In this document: piece by piece, positions 37,088 to 48,095 of the stretch
Layout: each line of letters begins with the position of its first letter
Position numbering within the stretch: the stretch's first letter is position 1
Assembly: GCA_029204225.1 (NCBI GenBank)
Contig: CM055108.1
Coordinates: 2,234,668-2,298,667 of the forward strand
Length of the DNA stretch: 64,000 bases
DNA from: Diphasiastrum complanatum
Lineage: Eukaryota; Streptophyta; Lycopodiopsida; Lycopodiales; Lycopodiaceae
Reading direction: 5' to 3'
Program-made: the position numbers and the translations under genes
Notes under the pieces: generated by a model
Databases searched by the model: none
Told to the model about the DNA's origin: nothing
Seen by the model: the letters and a program-made list of their open reading frames with translations, nothing else

Positions 37088-39141
37088 TGTCTTCTACAGA
37101 CACATCTCTTTTGCCTTTCTACTATCCATCGTAATGTCCCATCTGCAACGGACATCATGATACTTCCTAGCACAAGCATGGTCACTCGGTGGATGACCCT
37201 TGCGGAGCCTCTGCTCATTACAATGGGTATTCATGAGAGGGCCTTCTCGGGACAAATTAACATGGATTTTATCACCCTTGCCTTTAGTGCCTGGAAGGAG
37301 GAAAAATCCAAATTTTATATTGTCTTCTAGAGAGCCACACACAAAGTGCATGTGGGTGACTAAAGCCGCCCATGTTGCCATAGGAATTTCATCTGGCACT
37401 CAAGCCTCACCAAACCACAAATAGGCCAAACAAGTTATTAAGCCATATATTGATACCACAAACGACTTGTATTGGACAAATGATGGCTATCTGTTAGAGG
37501 CCATTAGAGATCCTGCCATCCATGCAGCTGCTTAGCTCCTTAATAACTTCCTGATGGTTGAAAACCTCATGAAAGAACACATCTCTTTCCAGATACTGCA
37601 TAGGATAGTTGAATCTCATGCCAAAATAGCTAAAGCCCCTCAGGAACCATATAATTGGTTTTAAACTATTTTTGGAGAGCTCAAACGAGCTATCAAGAGC
37701 AATACCAAGTAGCAGTTTGTTGCTGGTCAATTATTATCTCTCCTAGCAACCTCACACCTTGATAATAAAATCCATGGCTTCATATGGATTTCGCGCTTTC
37801 AATATATAAAGAAGCATCTGTTGAATCCTCACACCAAGCATTGAGTTCACATAGTCATTGTCATGTACATCGCAAGATCGTCATTCCTGACTCGCCTTCC
37901 ACGTCATGTCATCATACTAGGCAACCAACTACTGCTACGCTTTTTCTCCCTGTTGCAATTCGCACTGAACTACCCGTCCTCCAATCCACTAATGCATCTC
38001 TCACCTCCACTTCCTCACATGGTCAGTTTGTGACTATTGGATCTACCATTCTAATCATCGCTGCCCAAGCTGCCTCACCCCCACAGATCTGAGTCATCTC
38101 CCCAAACACCCAGACATTCATGGATATGTTCAATGATTCCGACCCACTGAGCCCAGACGAAATCTTTGAGATGCCCAAAAGTCTAGGACCCTTTGAACTC
38201 CAATCCCCTGGAAGAGGATTCGAACAATTCCATGATACCTCCATTGGCTTTGATGATTCCTACTAGCTCAACTAGCAAGATCAAGCTGAAGCTGCACTGG
38301 ACACCATCAAGGTCATTCATGTTGTTTCATCTCCAAAGCAGTTCGACGCCACAGTGCCAAAGGGCTTTGATAAGAAGACATATTCAAAGAAGAAGAGTCG
38401 GCCACACACCAAAGCCAAGTCAGCACAATCCCTACAGGTGTCGTTCATGTTGCTCTTGCTGCTATTGTTACGATCACTGTGGATCCTGGTTATGCACTAG
38501 GTCTAGTTTCAAACATTGCACGGGTGATCCAGACCATGATTGACAAAAAAAATGATATGAGCAAGCGCATATTAGATCTGGGGACCGAAAACACACTGAT
38601 TAGCCAAAAGGTTATTCAGTTGAACCGTGAAGTAAAGATTGTCAAACAACATGAGGCAAAGTCTGAAGCTGAGTTAACAAAGGCCAACCAATCTACTCAA
38701 CACCTCAAAGGTTATGTGGCAAGCCTTCAAAATCTACTCATGGCGGTGCAAGACAAAGTCGACAAAGCTATCTAGGATTCAAAACAACAAGTTTTGTTGC
38801 TGGCAGGCCAACTAGACCTTGCCGAGCTTAAACACGAATGTCTTCAAGGCGAAGTGGACATGACCACTCTTGAACGCAATTCCTATTTGCAGACACAAGT
38901 GTCTAATTGCCTAGTCACACCGAACGAAATCAGATACTTGTTTCGGAAAGTCGAAACCTACCGCACTGCACTGGTAGGGTTTCAAGAAAAATTCAATAAA
39001 CTCAAATAGATGGCAACCATTGAACTTGGCAAGGCGAAAGCAATCATTAAGGATTACGAAAAGGTAGCCGCTCTAGTGTTGGAAGCCAGACAGATTTCAG
39101 TTCCTGTGATGCCACAATTCTCGCCTCAGCACGAAGTGTAG
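37088..39141 (+). pseudogene. Unrecognised decayed protein-coding frame with long coiled coil
   Basis: Opening ATG at 37088 (MSSTDTSLLPFYYPS then a stop). Coding-like text continues in shifting frames: ITMGIHERAFSGQINMDFIT, KPYIDTTNDLYWTNDGYLL, ENLMKEHISFQILHRIVES (37440-37650); SPNTQTFMDMFNDSDPLSPD, SSPKQFDATVPKGFDKKTYS (38100-38400). From about 38430 one frame continues to 39141 interrupted only by TAG at 38773 and 39007: VHVALAAIVTITVDPGYALG, then heptad-rich coiled coil (KRILDLGTENTLISQKVIQL, LLAGQLDLAELKHECLQGEV). Total about 670 codons. I do not recognise the family. A retroelement gag-like or extra ORF is possible from the context; a host pseudogene is also possible. Confidence 0.5.
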
Positions 39142-40934
39142 GTTGGATTGGATACAAGTTTGGTTCCATTCATGCTATAATCTGAGATATGTTATCACTT
39201 CCTTGGGAATGAACCTACGCGTGACAAACTAACTTCTACTCTTTGATGCTAGATTTCTTGGATCTTGGGTTGAGGTTAGGCTAGGAAAGAAACCCACTAC
39301 ACAAGGTCTTGAAGAAATTAACTAGGTCGAATTCTCCATCATACTTTGCATCAATGCACGGAATTCTTCATTTCAGGCATGAAGGATTAGGATTGGAAGA
39401 TTTGGCAAAGTCTCTTGACATGATGCAGAATGAGGAATATAATAATAGTACAAATGCACAATATAGTTCTAGGTTTGGCCAAAACAGGTCAAGTAGGTCG
39501 TTTTCTTGCAAAACAGTGAGTTTGGACAAGCATCTGAACTTTTTTAGAGTAACAGAACTCATAGACGTAGAACTCGCAAATCGAGAATTCTGATAAGGAG
39601 TTTTCACTGGAAAAAAACTGATATTTTAATTTTTGAAATTTTTTGTAAAGGAACGAATTCGTAGAGGGTATGTGACTCTGGGAAATTTCATGGGATGGCG
39701 GACAAATTCTAAAACTGTAGTTTTGCTGGTGGACAAGTTCAATAGTGAAAAAAATGCTTGTTGACAAAAAACATACAATCTTTGAGACAAAATTCGCAGA
39801 GCTGCCAAAGGACTGATCTTTCACAGATCTAGCCTCAATAGAACTGGCGAAGAGTCTAAGACGAAGATTTGGTTGGAAAACAAAGGGATTTGACAGTAAT
39901 ACAAGTTGATTTCTAGAAATCTGAGTAGGGTCAGAATTCGCAGAGGTAATAGGTTGAGAGATAATGTTTTGTTATGGCTGCAGACAACCCGACAAACTCT
40001 GATATACCTGTTTGATGACAAAATAATGTCGCTTGGATCACTTCTTTCAAAAAATTGCCCAAGTTGACACTTTTGTTTCTTCTCCTCGGCTTGATAGGTT
40101 GCTCAGCAACTGGTGTAGGACCTGGAGAGAAGACTTAATGTGTTGTATTGTAAAGAAGAATATCAGGCAAGCACATAGCAATAGCAAAGAAAGAACAAAG
40201 TAACCTTATGTAAAAATCTTAAAAAGAGGCAACGGCGCCAATGTTGGAAGCAAATTTATTCTTGTAGTGGCTAGGTCTAACTATGGGTTGTAGTGTAGCG
40301 TAGACCGGTCGTCCAGTTCCTAAAATCTACATAAAATCTTACAAATGAAAGATGTTAGCAACACAATGAAAAATAAAAAGAAATTAAACTCCATGGCATG
40401 TGTACTATAAGTCCACATATGATCAAATGTTAATAAACTTCTACTATGGCATGTCTTTTGTAAGTCCATGGGTAGGAGCTTAAATAAATAGAAACTTAAA
40501 TTTAGACTTAGAACTTAAACTTAAGAAACTTAAGCTTAGAAATATAAGATTCTAAGTTATCCTAAGTTCTAAAGTTAGAGATTCTAAAGTTCTAAGTTAG
40601 AAGCTGAGAAGCCTTATAATGGCAAGTTTAAAAACTAATCCCATAAGTTAGTGGAACCTTAGGGAAGGCCTTCTTGTTATAAGAAGAGAGGCATTTCCCT
40701 TGTAAATAACACTTTGTGTTTATGACAAATTGCTCTTGTTATTATCTTGTGATTTCATTGTGTTCCCTTTGGGAAGGTGCTCAGGCCTCATCTTGCCTAC
40801 TTTTCGTCGGTATTAATTGTGGCATGCTTATTGTTGCTTTATTGCTTATTTAGCTGCAATCTATATTTTATCTCCCTTTGGGTGTTAGGTAGGATTTAGA
40901 TTAGGCACCTTTGCTAGTTGGGTAAGCCTTAGCA
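39142..40934. other. Non-coding segment with TCGCAGAG motifs and a low-complexity tract
   Basis: 39565-39940 holds ACTCGCAAATCGAGAATTC, GAATTCGTAGAGG, AATTCGCAGAGC, GGCGAAGAG and AATTCGCAGAGG. 40490-40620 is a low-complexity tract of CTTAGAACTTAAACTTAAG-like words. No supported gene. Confidence 0.45.
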
Positions 40935-41116
40935 AGAACCTGGCAGAAAGCTCAACAAACGCACATGGAAAAACTTACTGCTGATTTTCAGACTGCTATG
41001 AAAAATATTGTTGACAAATCATTTTCAGCAAGAGAAAATACATGGTGTTCTATATATTTGCAGAATCACACTGCCAATGAGTCTCCCCAACTGAAACATC
41101 ATTATCCGGTAGCATC
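40935..41116 (+). pseudogene. Gypsy gag, 5' part, split by a copia insertion
   Basis: Reads WQKAQQTHMEKLTADFQTAM, then SFSARENTWCSIYLQNH, and breaks at 41116 where a copia LTR begins. It continues after the insertion at 44819. The SARENTWCSI segment is shared with the minus-strand gag at 22720-23480. Confidence 0.7.
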
Positions 41117-41766
41117 TGTGAAAGATTCAACTAGTTTCATCACATTTTGCTATATTTTCATATTTGGCATATTGAGGCCAAAACTTGTTTTAGACTTAGA
41201 GGTTGACTTTTCAAAGTTCATTAGCATAAATTTCATTTGAATAAACACTTTTTGAAAGTGTGAGAAAGTTAGAATGTGAGTTTGAGTAGATTCAAATTTG
41301 AATAATTGGGTACATTGAATCTAGACCCAAAATTAGAAGGGTTAGCATTTTGGTGGGAAAGCCAAGTGGCCAAATAGGGTTTGGACCTGTTATAAAAGGA
41401 TGTAACTCGTGGAGAGAGCAATCTTCTCTCTTCTCTATCTCATTTCATGCTTATACATGGTTCTCTTGGGTTCTACTATCCATTGGTGCACTATGCTTGT
41501 GATTGCATGCAATTCTATGTGTAGAATGATCTATATTTGTTATTTTTGGATCCACACATGTGAAATACAATAGCTTGCTGTTTTTGTATGGACAACAACA
41601 TTACTTTAGCATTTCATTCAAGTTTGATCAAGTTCTATTAGTGTTTGCATCTCATTTTGTGTGTAGATGCTGATTTTTCTACATTGGTGAGATTGGTAGT
41701 GTATTTCTCTTTCTAACCAAAGATCATTGAAGTAGATTGGATCATAATGATCTAAAATCTTTCACA
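41117..41766 (+). repeat. 5' LTR of the copia element
   Basis: Ends are an 8-bp inverted pair, TGTGAAAG and CTTTCACA. A direct repeat of 44193-44818 with only scattered differences. Carries TTATAAAAGGATG near 41391, a likely TATA box. Confidence 0.92.
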
Positions 41767-41778
41767 TGGTATCATATC
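41767..41778 (+). other. Primer-binding site
   Basis: TGGTATCATATC directly after the LTR; the first eight bases match the initiator-tRNA-Met PBS TGGTATCAGAGC. Confidence 0.85.
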
Positions 41779-42366
41779 TTGTGTTTCAGGTTATGAAGGA
41801 GAAAATCAGATCTATCAATGATTTGGTGAAGATATCAAGTCTAGAGCATGCTAGAGAGGATTCTACACCAAAATCAAACTTTTTGCTTTTCTAGATTGGA
41901 TATTTTGTAGATCAAAACACTATATAGGTCAATATACTTGATCAATTCCCATTTTTGAATTCACATACTGGATTTGGCCGATTTTTGGATCATTGGATCA
42001 GCCTAAGTGGTGGCTTATAGATTGCATATCAAATTTTCAGCATTTTTATGTAGATTTGGAATAGTCAATTTTTTTTTATTTTGTCAAAACTCTAATTTCG
42101 ATTGGATCTCTAGATAGTGAGGTTGCTGGACTTCATTTGAGTATGTTTCAATCTTTGGAAGTGACAAAAGTCATTATATTGAGGATAGATCATAGGTTGA
42201 TCAAGATTCGATGATTCTATGTGTTGATTTGCTTGGATAAGTGCTAGAAGAGAATTTGTGAGATAATTTCAAATCTTGGTGATTTCTTTTGAAAGCATTT
42301 GTTGTTGTTCAAAGGAGTGCTTTGTGCATTGAAATAGGTTGAAAGAGAAGATCAGGTCATTACTAC

Positions 42367-43182
42367 ATGGCAACTTCAATTGGAGTCATGTTGGAAGCCA
42401 ATGATAGGCTTACCTCAAGTAACTATTCATTGTGAAAAGTGAGGATGGATTCACTACTTGAGATGAATGATGTTTTGGATATTGTTGTAGGTTTGGAGGA
42501 GAGACCAGCAACACAACAAGATCAAACGAGGTATGACAAGAGGGCCAAGAAGGCTCTACACATGATAAAGATGAATGTAACCAATGAACTTCTCAAGAAA
42601 GTTGGTAAGTGCACATCATCTTTGGAAGCTTGGAATTCATTGAAGAAACTTTATGAATCCAAGTCTACTTCTAGAGTGTTGACTCTAAGAAAACAAATCT
42701 TTTCTTGCTTGCAAAAGAATGAAGAAAGTCCAAGTACTTTTGTTTTGAGAATGAAAGCATTGAATGATGAGTTGGCTTTCATTGATGAAAGCATTAAGGA
42801 AGGAGAGCTTATTCAAGTAGTTCTTAATGGCTTGTTGGATGCTCAGGCTAACATTGTTCAAAGTATTGCTATTCAAAAGACTTTGCCAAGCTTGATAGAC
42901 CTTCAAGAGATCTTGATCAATGAGGAATATAGGCTTCAAGCAAGAGGTGGATCTACATCGACACTTCAAGAGGATGCTATGTTCACAAAGGGCAAATTCA
43001 AGGGCAAAACCAAAAGTAAGTGGTCTAACGGGCAAGATCAAGTGGATGCTTCTTCAAGTGGCAAAAAGGAGGATAGATCAAACCTCAAGTGCTTCTATTG
43101 TGGCATCAAAGGACACTTTGGAAGTGAGTGCTACAAGAAGAAGAGAGATCAAGGAGACAAGCAAGGTAATCTTACTCTTTGA
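42367..43182 (+). pseudogene. Copia gag of the 41117-44818 element
   Basis: ATG at 42367 gives MATSIGVMLEANDRLTSSNY, then SL, then TGA at 42433-42435 where the conserved Trp should be, then KVRMDSLLEMNDVLDIVVG. From 42439 to 43182 the frame is open: a gag domain (LEAWNSLKKLYESKSTSRVL, LRKQIFSCLQ, FIDESIKEGELIQVVLNGL) and a zinc knuckle CFYCGIKGHFGSEC. Apart from the one stop it is full length. Confidence 0.9.
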
Positions 43183-43189
43183 TGAGGAT

Positions 43190-44192
43190 GGTTTGGATGT
43201 TCAAGATGCAAATGATGATGCTTTTTGATGTCTTCATGTATGCTTGCTAATGATGGAGATCTAGATCCTTGGTGGATTGATAGTGGAGCAAGTTCACACA
43301 TGACCTTTCACAAAGAGTACTTCACTTCTTTGTTGGCATATGGAGATGCCAAGAGGGTGATCTACACGGCCAATGATGGTGAGTATGCAATCAAAGGGAT
43401 TGGCACAATTCCTATTTCTCTCTCTACAAATAAGAATGTTCATTTGGAGGATGTCTTGTTTATTCCATCTATTACCGAGAATTTGCTTAGTGTGAGCCGA
43501 ATGCTAAGTAAAGGCCTCAAGGTGGAGTTTGATGGAGATGCTTGTTTGATCAAAAGGAAGGATGTCTTGATTGGAAAAGGTAAAGCTATTCAAACTAAAT
43601 GCTTGTGTTATTGCTAACCAAGTTGGATGTGTTGCAAGGGAGCAAATTTCTATTCAAGAGGTTTGGCACAAAAGGATGGAACACCTCAACTTCAAGTCAT
43701 TGGAGGTAATGGCAAGGAAGAAGGTTGTGATTGGTCTTCCAAGTTCCTTAAGTGATATCAAGCATGTTTGTGAGTCTAGACTACCCTATACTAGATCTAT
43801 TTCTAGATCTACAAAGCCTTTTCAACTTTACATTCGGATAGTCATGGATTTACTACAATTAGCAATAGTGGAGCTAAGATGTATGTAGCATTCATTGATG
43901 ATTTTAATAGATTTTGTTGGGTCTACCTACTGAAGAACAAGGATGAAGTGTATGATGTCTTTATCAAGTTCAAGAATGCAAGGGAGAACCAATTTTCCAC
44001 AAAGATCAAGTGCTTGAGAGGTGACAATGGTGGTGAGTACATATCTAACAAGTTCAAGGCCTTTTGTGATGAGCATGGGATCAAGAGGGAGTATACAACA
44101 TCAAGGACCCTACAACAAAATGGAGAGGTTGAAAGGAAGAATGGGACTTTATGTGAAAGTGTTAAAGCTATGAGGTTAAGTGCTAATCTTGA
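43190..44192 (+). pseudogene. Copia pol fragment: protease, pre-integrase and integrase
   Basis: Intact protease motif WWIDSGASSHMTF (43270-43310) and FIPSITENLLSVS, frameshift near 43590, pre-integrase VWHKRMEHLNFKSLE, integrase core YVAFIDDFNRFCWVYLL and LRGDNGGEYI, then GEVERKNGTLCESVKAMRLS. It ends at 44192 by direct fusion to the 3' LTR. RT and RNase H are deleted. Confidence 0.9.
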
Positions 44193-44818
44193 CACATTTT
44201 GCTATATTTCCATATTTGGCATATTGAGGCCAAAACTTGTTTTAGACTTAGAGGTTGACTTTTCAAAGTTCATTAGTATAAATTCCATTTGAATAAACAC
44301 TTTTTGAAAGTGTGAGAAAGTTTGAATGCAAGTTTGAGTAGATTTAAATTTGAATAATTGGGTACATTGAATCCTGACCTGAAATTAGTAGGGTTAGCAT
44401 TTTGGTGGGAAAGCCAAGTGGCCAAATAGGGTTTGGACCTGTTATAAAAGGATGTAACTCATGGAGAGAGCAATCTTCTCACTTCTCTATCTCATTTCAT
44501 GCTTATACATGGTTCTCTTGGGTTCTACTATCCATTAGTGCACTATGCTTGTGATTGCATGCAATTCTATGTGTAGAATGATCTATATTTGCTATTTTTG
44601 GATCCACACGTGTGAAATATAGTAGCTTGCTGGTTTTGTACGGACAGCAACTGTGTTTTATTATTTCATTCAAGTTTGATCAAGTTCTATTAGTGTTTGC
44701 ATCTCATTTTGTGTGTAGATGTTGATTTTTCTACATTGGTGAGATTGGTAGTGTATTTCTCTTTCTAACCAAAGATCATTCAAGTAGATTGGATCATAAT
44801 GATCTGAAATCTTTCACA
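44193..44818 (+). repeat. 3' LTR of the copia element, missing its first 24 bp
   Basis: Aligns with 41141-41766 and ends CTTTCACA at 44818. Confidence 0.92.
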
Positions 44819-47430
44819 TCATCTAGTCCTATATATCAGCAATACTGCGCTTACAACCCATGCCACAACCAGGAGTATACCAACTACACCCAATCAGTAT
44901 CAACCACGTCAACAATTCGTCGTTAATCAACTCGCTTCACAACAAGATGTCCATTTTATTAATCCAAATTTTATCGATCCAACAACTTATTATGTGAAAG
45001 ACACTACTCAACCAGGATACTCCTCTGAGACAGTTGTATATTATTTGTATGATCCCAATGCTATACTAGTTGATACAAATGCCCCAACCTATGATCCAAA
45101 TCAAGCTGTGTTTGCAACACAATAATTTTTCACAATACGCGGATGTTTTATCTGTGTAAGTGAACATCCTAGTATTCACTGCCTAGACAAACTTAGTTTT
45201 CTACCAGCTTGTGAAAATTGTGCCATTGAACACCATGTGAAGGATTGCCCTTTCCGATCTAAACTAGCTACTCCTGTCTGATCCTTGCAAGTAGAAACTT
45301 TGCTAGTTGAAACTCTGCCAGCCTGGGTCTTAACTCATACACAAACCCAATGCCAATCCCCTATCATTGCACCTAGGAAAACCCAACAGCACATTATACC
45401 TTTGAGTGAAGGGTCTACACCCATTGTGCATCCTCAACCACCAAAATAAATTAGGCTACATCCCAAATATCGTCAGCAAATTCAAAATGCAGACCAACAC
45501 TCTTTCACCACCCATAAAGCTCCTCAAACCTCTTTCAAGAATAAGACCCTTGAAGGCACTGAAGTATGGGGTGATCTGTTGCAAGTTAATATCACCCTTT
45601 CCTTCCACGTTCTATGGAAACATGCAGGTCAGCAAAAACAACAACTTCAGACCACCTCCTCTGACGAGCTACCTGAAATGCCATTACACCTAACCCATCC
45701 GCTCAGTGAAAGGGGCAATATCAAGATTCCAGCTATTCATCAATCCTGAAAAGTAATAGTTGTGTTAGATGATGGCTCAAGTGTCAATATCATCTCTACG
45801 TCCCTCATGTTGGAATGGAACCTAAAAAACAAACTCACCAAACCCACTTTTCAGCTCAGGATGGCTGATCAAAGCATGGTCTAGCCTACAGGATTCCTCC
45901 CACAAATTTTGATCAAATTAGGAGGCCTGAAATTCACCATAGACCTAGTCATACTCAATATTCCTAACAACGCCAATCATATGAGTTACTGCTTGGTCGA
46001 CCATGGCTCACCAATGCAAAGGTTGTTCATGACTGGAGCAAAGGCCAAGTCACCTTTGGTAGTAGAGACACCTCTGTTACCATTGATTCATCTGGAAAAC
46101 TCAAACCCATAAGATTCCATGACAATGACTCATCTACTACCAATTTTGTGTTTGAGCCATACCACTCCACCCAAGAGGTCATTATGTTGAATCTAACGAT
46201 ATTATAAACTGGAGCCACAATTTGGCCATCGTTGATTGTGTGAATGCTGATTATTGTGCTCAAAATCAGGCTGAGTGTACCTATGCTCCCCTGAACAATA
46301 ACAAACAACCTCCACCTATCATTAATATCAATTTTATTGATATTCTACTACACAATGATGAATTTCTAAATGTCGCATGGCTACCTACTAATGAATTAGA
46401 CGATTTATTCGTAGATGACAAAAATGTCTTGCACATTCAACATTGCCCAGAAGATTTGATATTTTTGACATTCAAATACTGAACTACATGGAGACACTCC
46501 CAATCAAAGCTTTCCCACAACATTCGTCCAAGGTAGAACCAGTTGCCAAGGTTACGATTGAAAAACTTGATACCAAATTCTATCATGTCAAATGGCCAAA
46601 CTATCCATGGGACCTATGTGAGGAGGAAACAAATTTTAAAATCGACGATGAAATCCTCCATGATATGCCACCAATTTCTCATTCGCACACCTCACGTCCC
46701 CAGAAGCCACAACCTCGTGGCAATACCACGAAGGAGAAAATGAAGAAACCGCTTCTAATCCAACCTCTTGGAGATCTAACCACTGCTCAAGAAGTTCCTG
46801 AAATCACCTTAGCTCATACGTCAATCCCAGAACCTCCCAAATCCCCATCTAGATAGTTGAAAGACAAGGCTCCCCTTGAATCACCCGCACATGATGTTCT
46901 TGCATATTTTAAGGATTATACAATCGAGGATGTGACTATCCAATTATCACAAGCTCAACGCGAGCCGAATGGTAATTCGCCTTATGAAGGCCATGCACGA
47001 ACCATCACTCTATCCTTGATTGAGCCCAATGAGAATAACAAATACATTGTTTACGTTGGGGCTCACCTCAATCTTGAGCAACGCAGAAAGCTTGAGAAAC
47101 TTCTACACAAATATCGAGATGTCTTTTCTCGGTCCTATTAAGATATGAAAGGAGTCTCACCCCAAGTAGTTGTGCAGCACATTCCCCTTAAACCGGGAGA
47201 ATAACTGCTAATCGTCCCTATCGATGCAAAGCCAAAATCAAAGAAGAATTACAACGCTTGTTAGATGTTGTAATTGTTCCTAAGAAAAATAAAAAACTCC
47301 GCATCTGTATCGACTTTAAAAAACTTTATGTCGTCACAAAACATGATTATTTTTCCACTGACAATCTCGCTCTAAAACCAAACTGCCAATATAGTCGCTC
47401 TATTTCGTGTATCTCTTGGCCTTGTGTTGT
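44819..47430 (+). pseudogene. Ty3/gypsy gag tail, protease and RT start, decayed
   Basis: Continues the gag from 41116: HFINPNFIDPTTYYVKDTTQ, YYLYDPNAILVDTNAPTYDP, a stop, then a zinc-binding C-F-I-C...H...C segment (45145-45185). A long linker leads to the protease VIVVLDDGSSVNIISTSLML (45750-45810; DDGS at the active site rather than DSGS/DTGA), LRMADQSM, GFLPQILIKLGGLKFTIDLV. After further frame breaks come YFKDYTIEDVTIQLSQAQRE, LEQRRKLEKLLHKYRDVFSR and the RT start VVIVPKKNKKLRICIDFKKL (47264-47320). RT breaks off about 47430 where a copia scrap begins. Confidence 0.85.
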
Positions 47431-47439
47431 GTCTCTTGA

Positions 47440-48095
47440 TTGCTAGAATAAAATATGTTCTGTGATGCGTAGTCGAGTGTCTGGGATCCTGTAAGAGCTT
47501 CCGCACGATAAGAAAATTCAAAGACAGAAAATTGTTTGCGAATCAGAAAAGAGGATGAACACGAAACAAGAAGGAAAAAGTTGTCGCGACATGGTAACAG
47601 AGCCTACAGGTTATCACTACTGATATCCCAGCAGTGATTCTTCCAGACAACACAATATGGCTACGACAATCCAGTCCATAGTAGCAATCACTCTTGATGA
47701 TGCAAATTACAGAATCTAGAAACAAAATCAAAACACTCTTGAAGGGTGAAGGCATCTGGTCGAAGACCGAGCTCTCAGAGGTGCAGCCTCCAGAGGGAGA
47801 CCCGAGGAGAGCTGAATGGATCAGAAAGGATTAGCACGCAATGTGATCATCGTTTTGTCTATAAATGAAGATCTACTCATGCAAATTGAAGACTGCGAAA
47901 GCAGCCATGCAGCGTGGGAAAGATTAAAGCAGAAGTATGAAGTGAGAACTGTAGCTTCAGTCATGCACATCATCGTCTAGGAAGTCTTTACCTTCGAAGA
48001 AGAGTTTATCTTCTCAGAAGTCATTACCTCCACGATCAATTCCTACTAAAAAGGTAAGCGAAGATCTAAGACAAGTCCTTACAACAAAGAACAAG
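47440..48095 (+). pseudogene. Copia LTR end, PBS and gag scrap
   Basis: TTGTCGCGACA ends an LTR at 47591, followed by PBS TGGTAACAGAGC (47592-47603). Gag ATG at 47657: MATTIQSIVAITLDDANYRI, then TAG at 47717-47719 at the conserved Trp position, a frameshift, KTLLKGEGIWSKTEL, then ARNVIIVLSINEDLLMQIED and HAAWERLKQKYEVRTVASVM (47840-47975). Truncated there. The RTVASVMH segment matches the copia relic at 12117. It lies between two gypsy pol pieces. Confidence 0.82.

Larger units (their letters stand above)
41117..44818 (+). mobile_element. Ty1/copia element with both LTRs, internally deleted
   Basis: 5' LTR 41117-41766 (TGTGAAAG...CTTTCACA, 650 bp), PBS, gag, partial pol, and 3' LTR 44193-44818. 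Flanks are GCATC (41112-41116) and TCATC (44819-44823), a target duplication with one mismatch. The 3' LTR lacks its first 24 bp because a deletion runs from within the integrase directly into the LTR, removing RT and RNase H. The element sits in a gypsy gag frame. Confidence 0.92.

Noticed and set aside
37049-37424. Overlapping plus and minus frames as a separate gene pair
   Set aside because: Only the plus-strand text continues into the larger coiled-coil relic; the minus frames are shadows.
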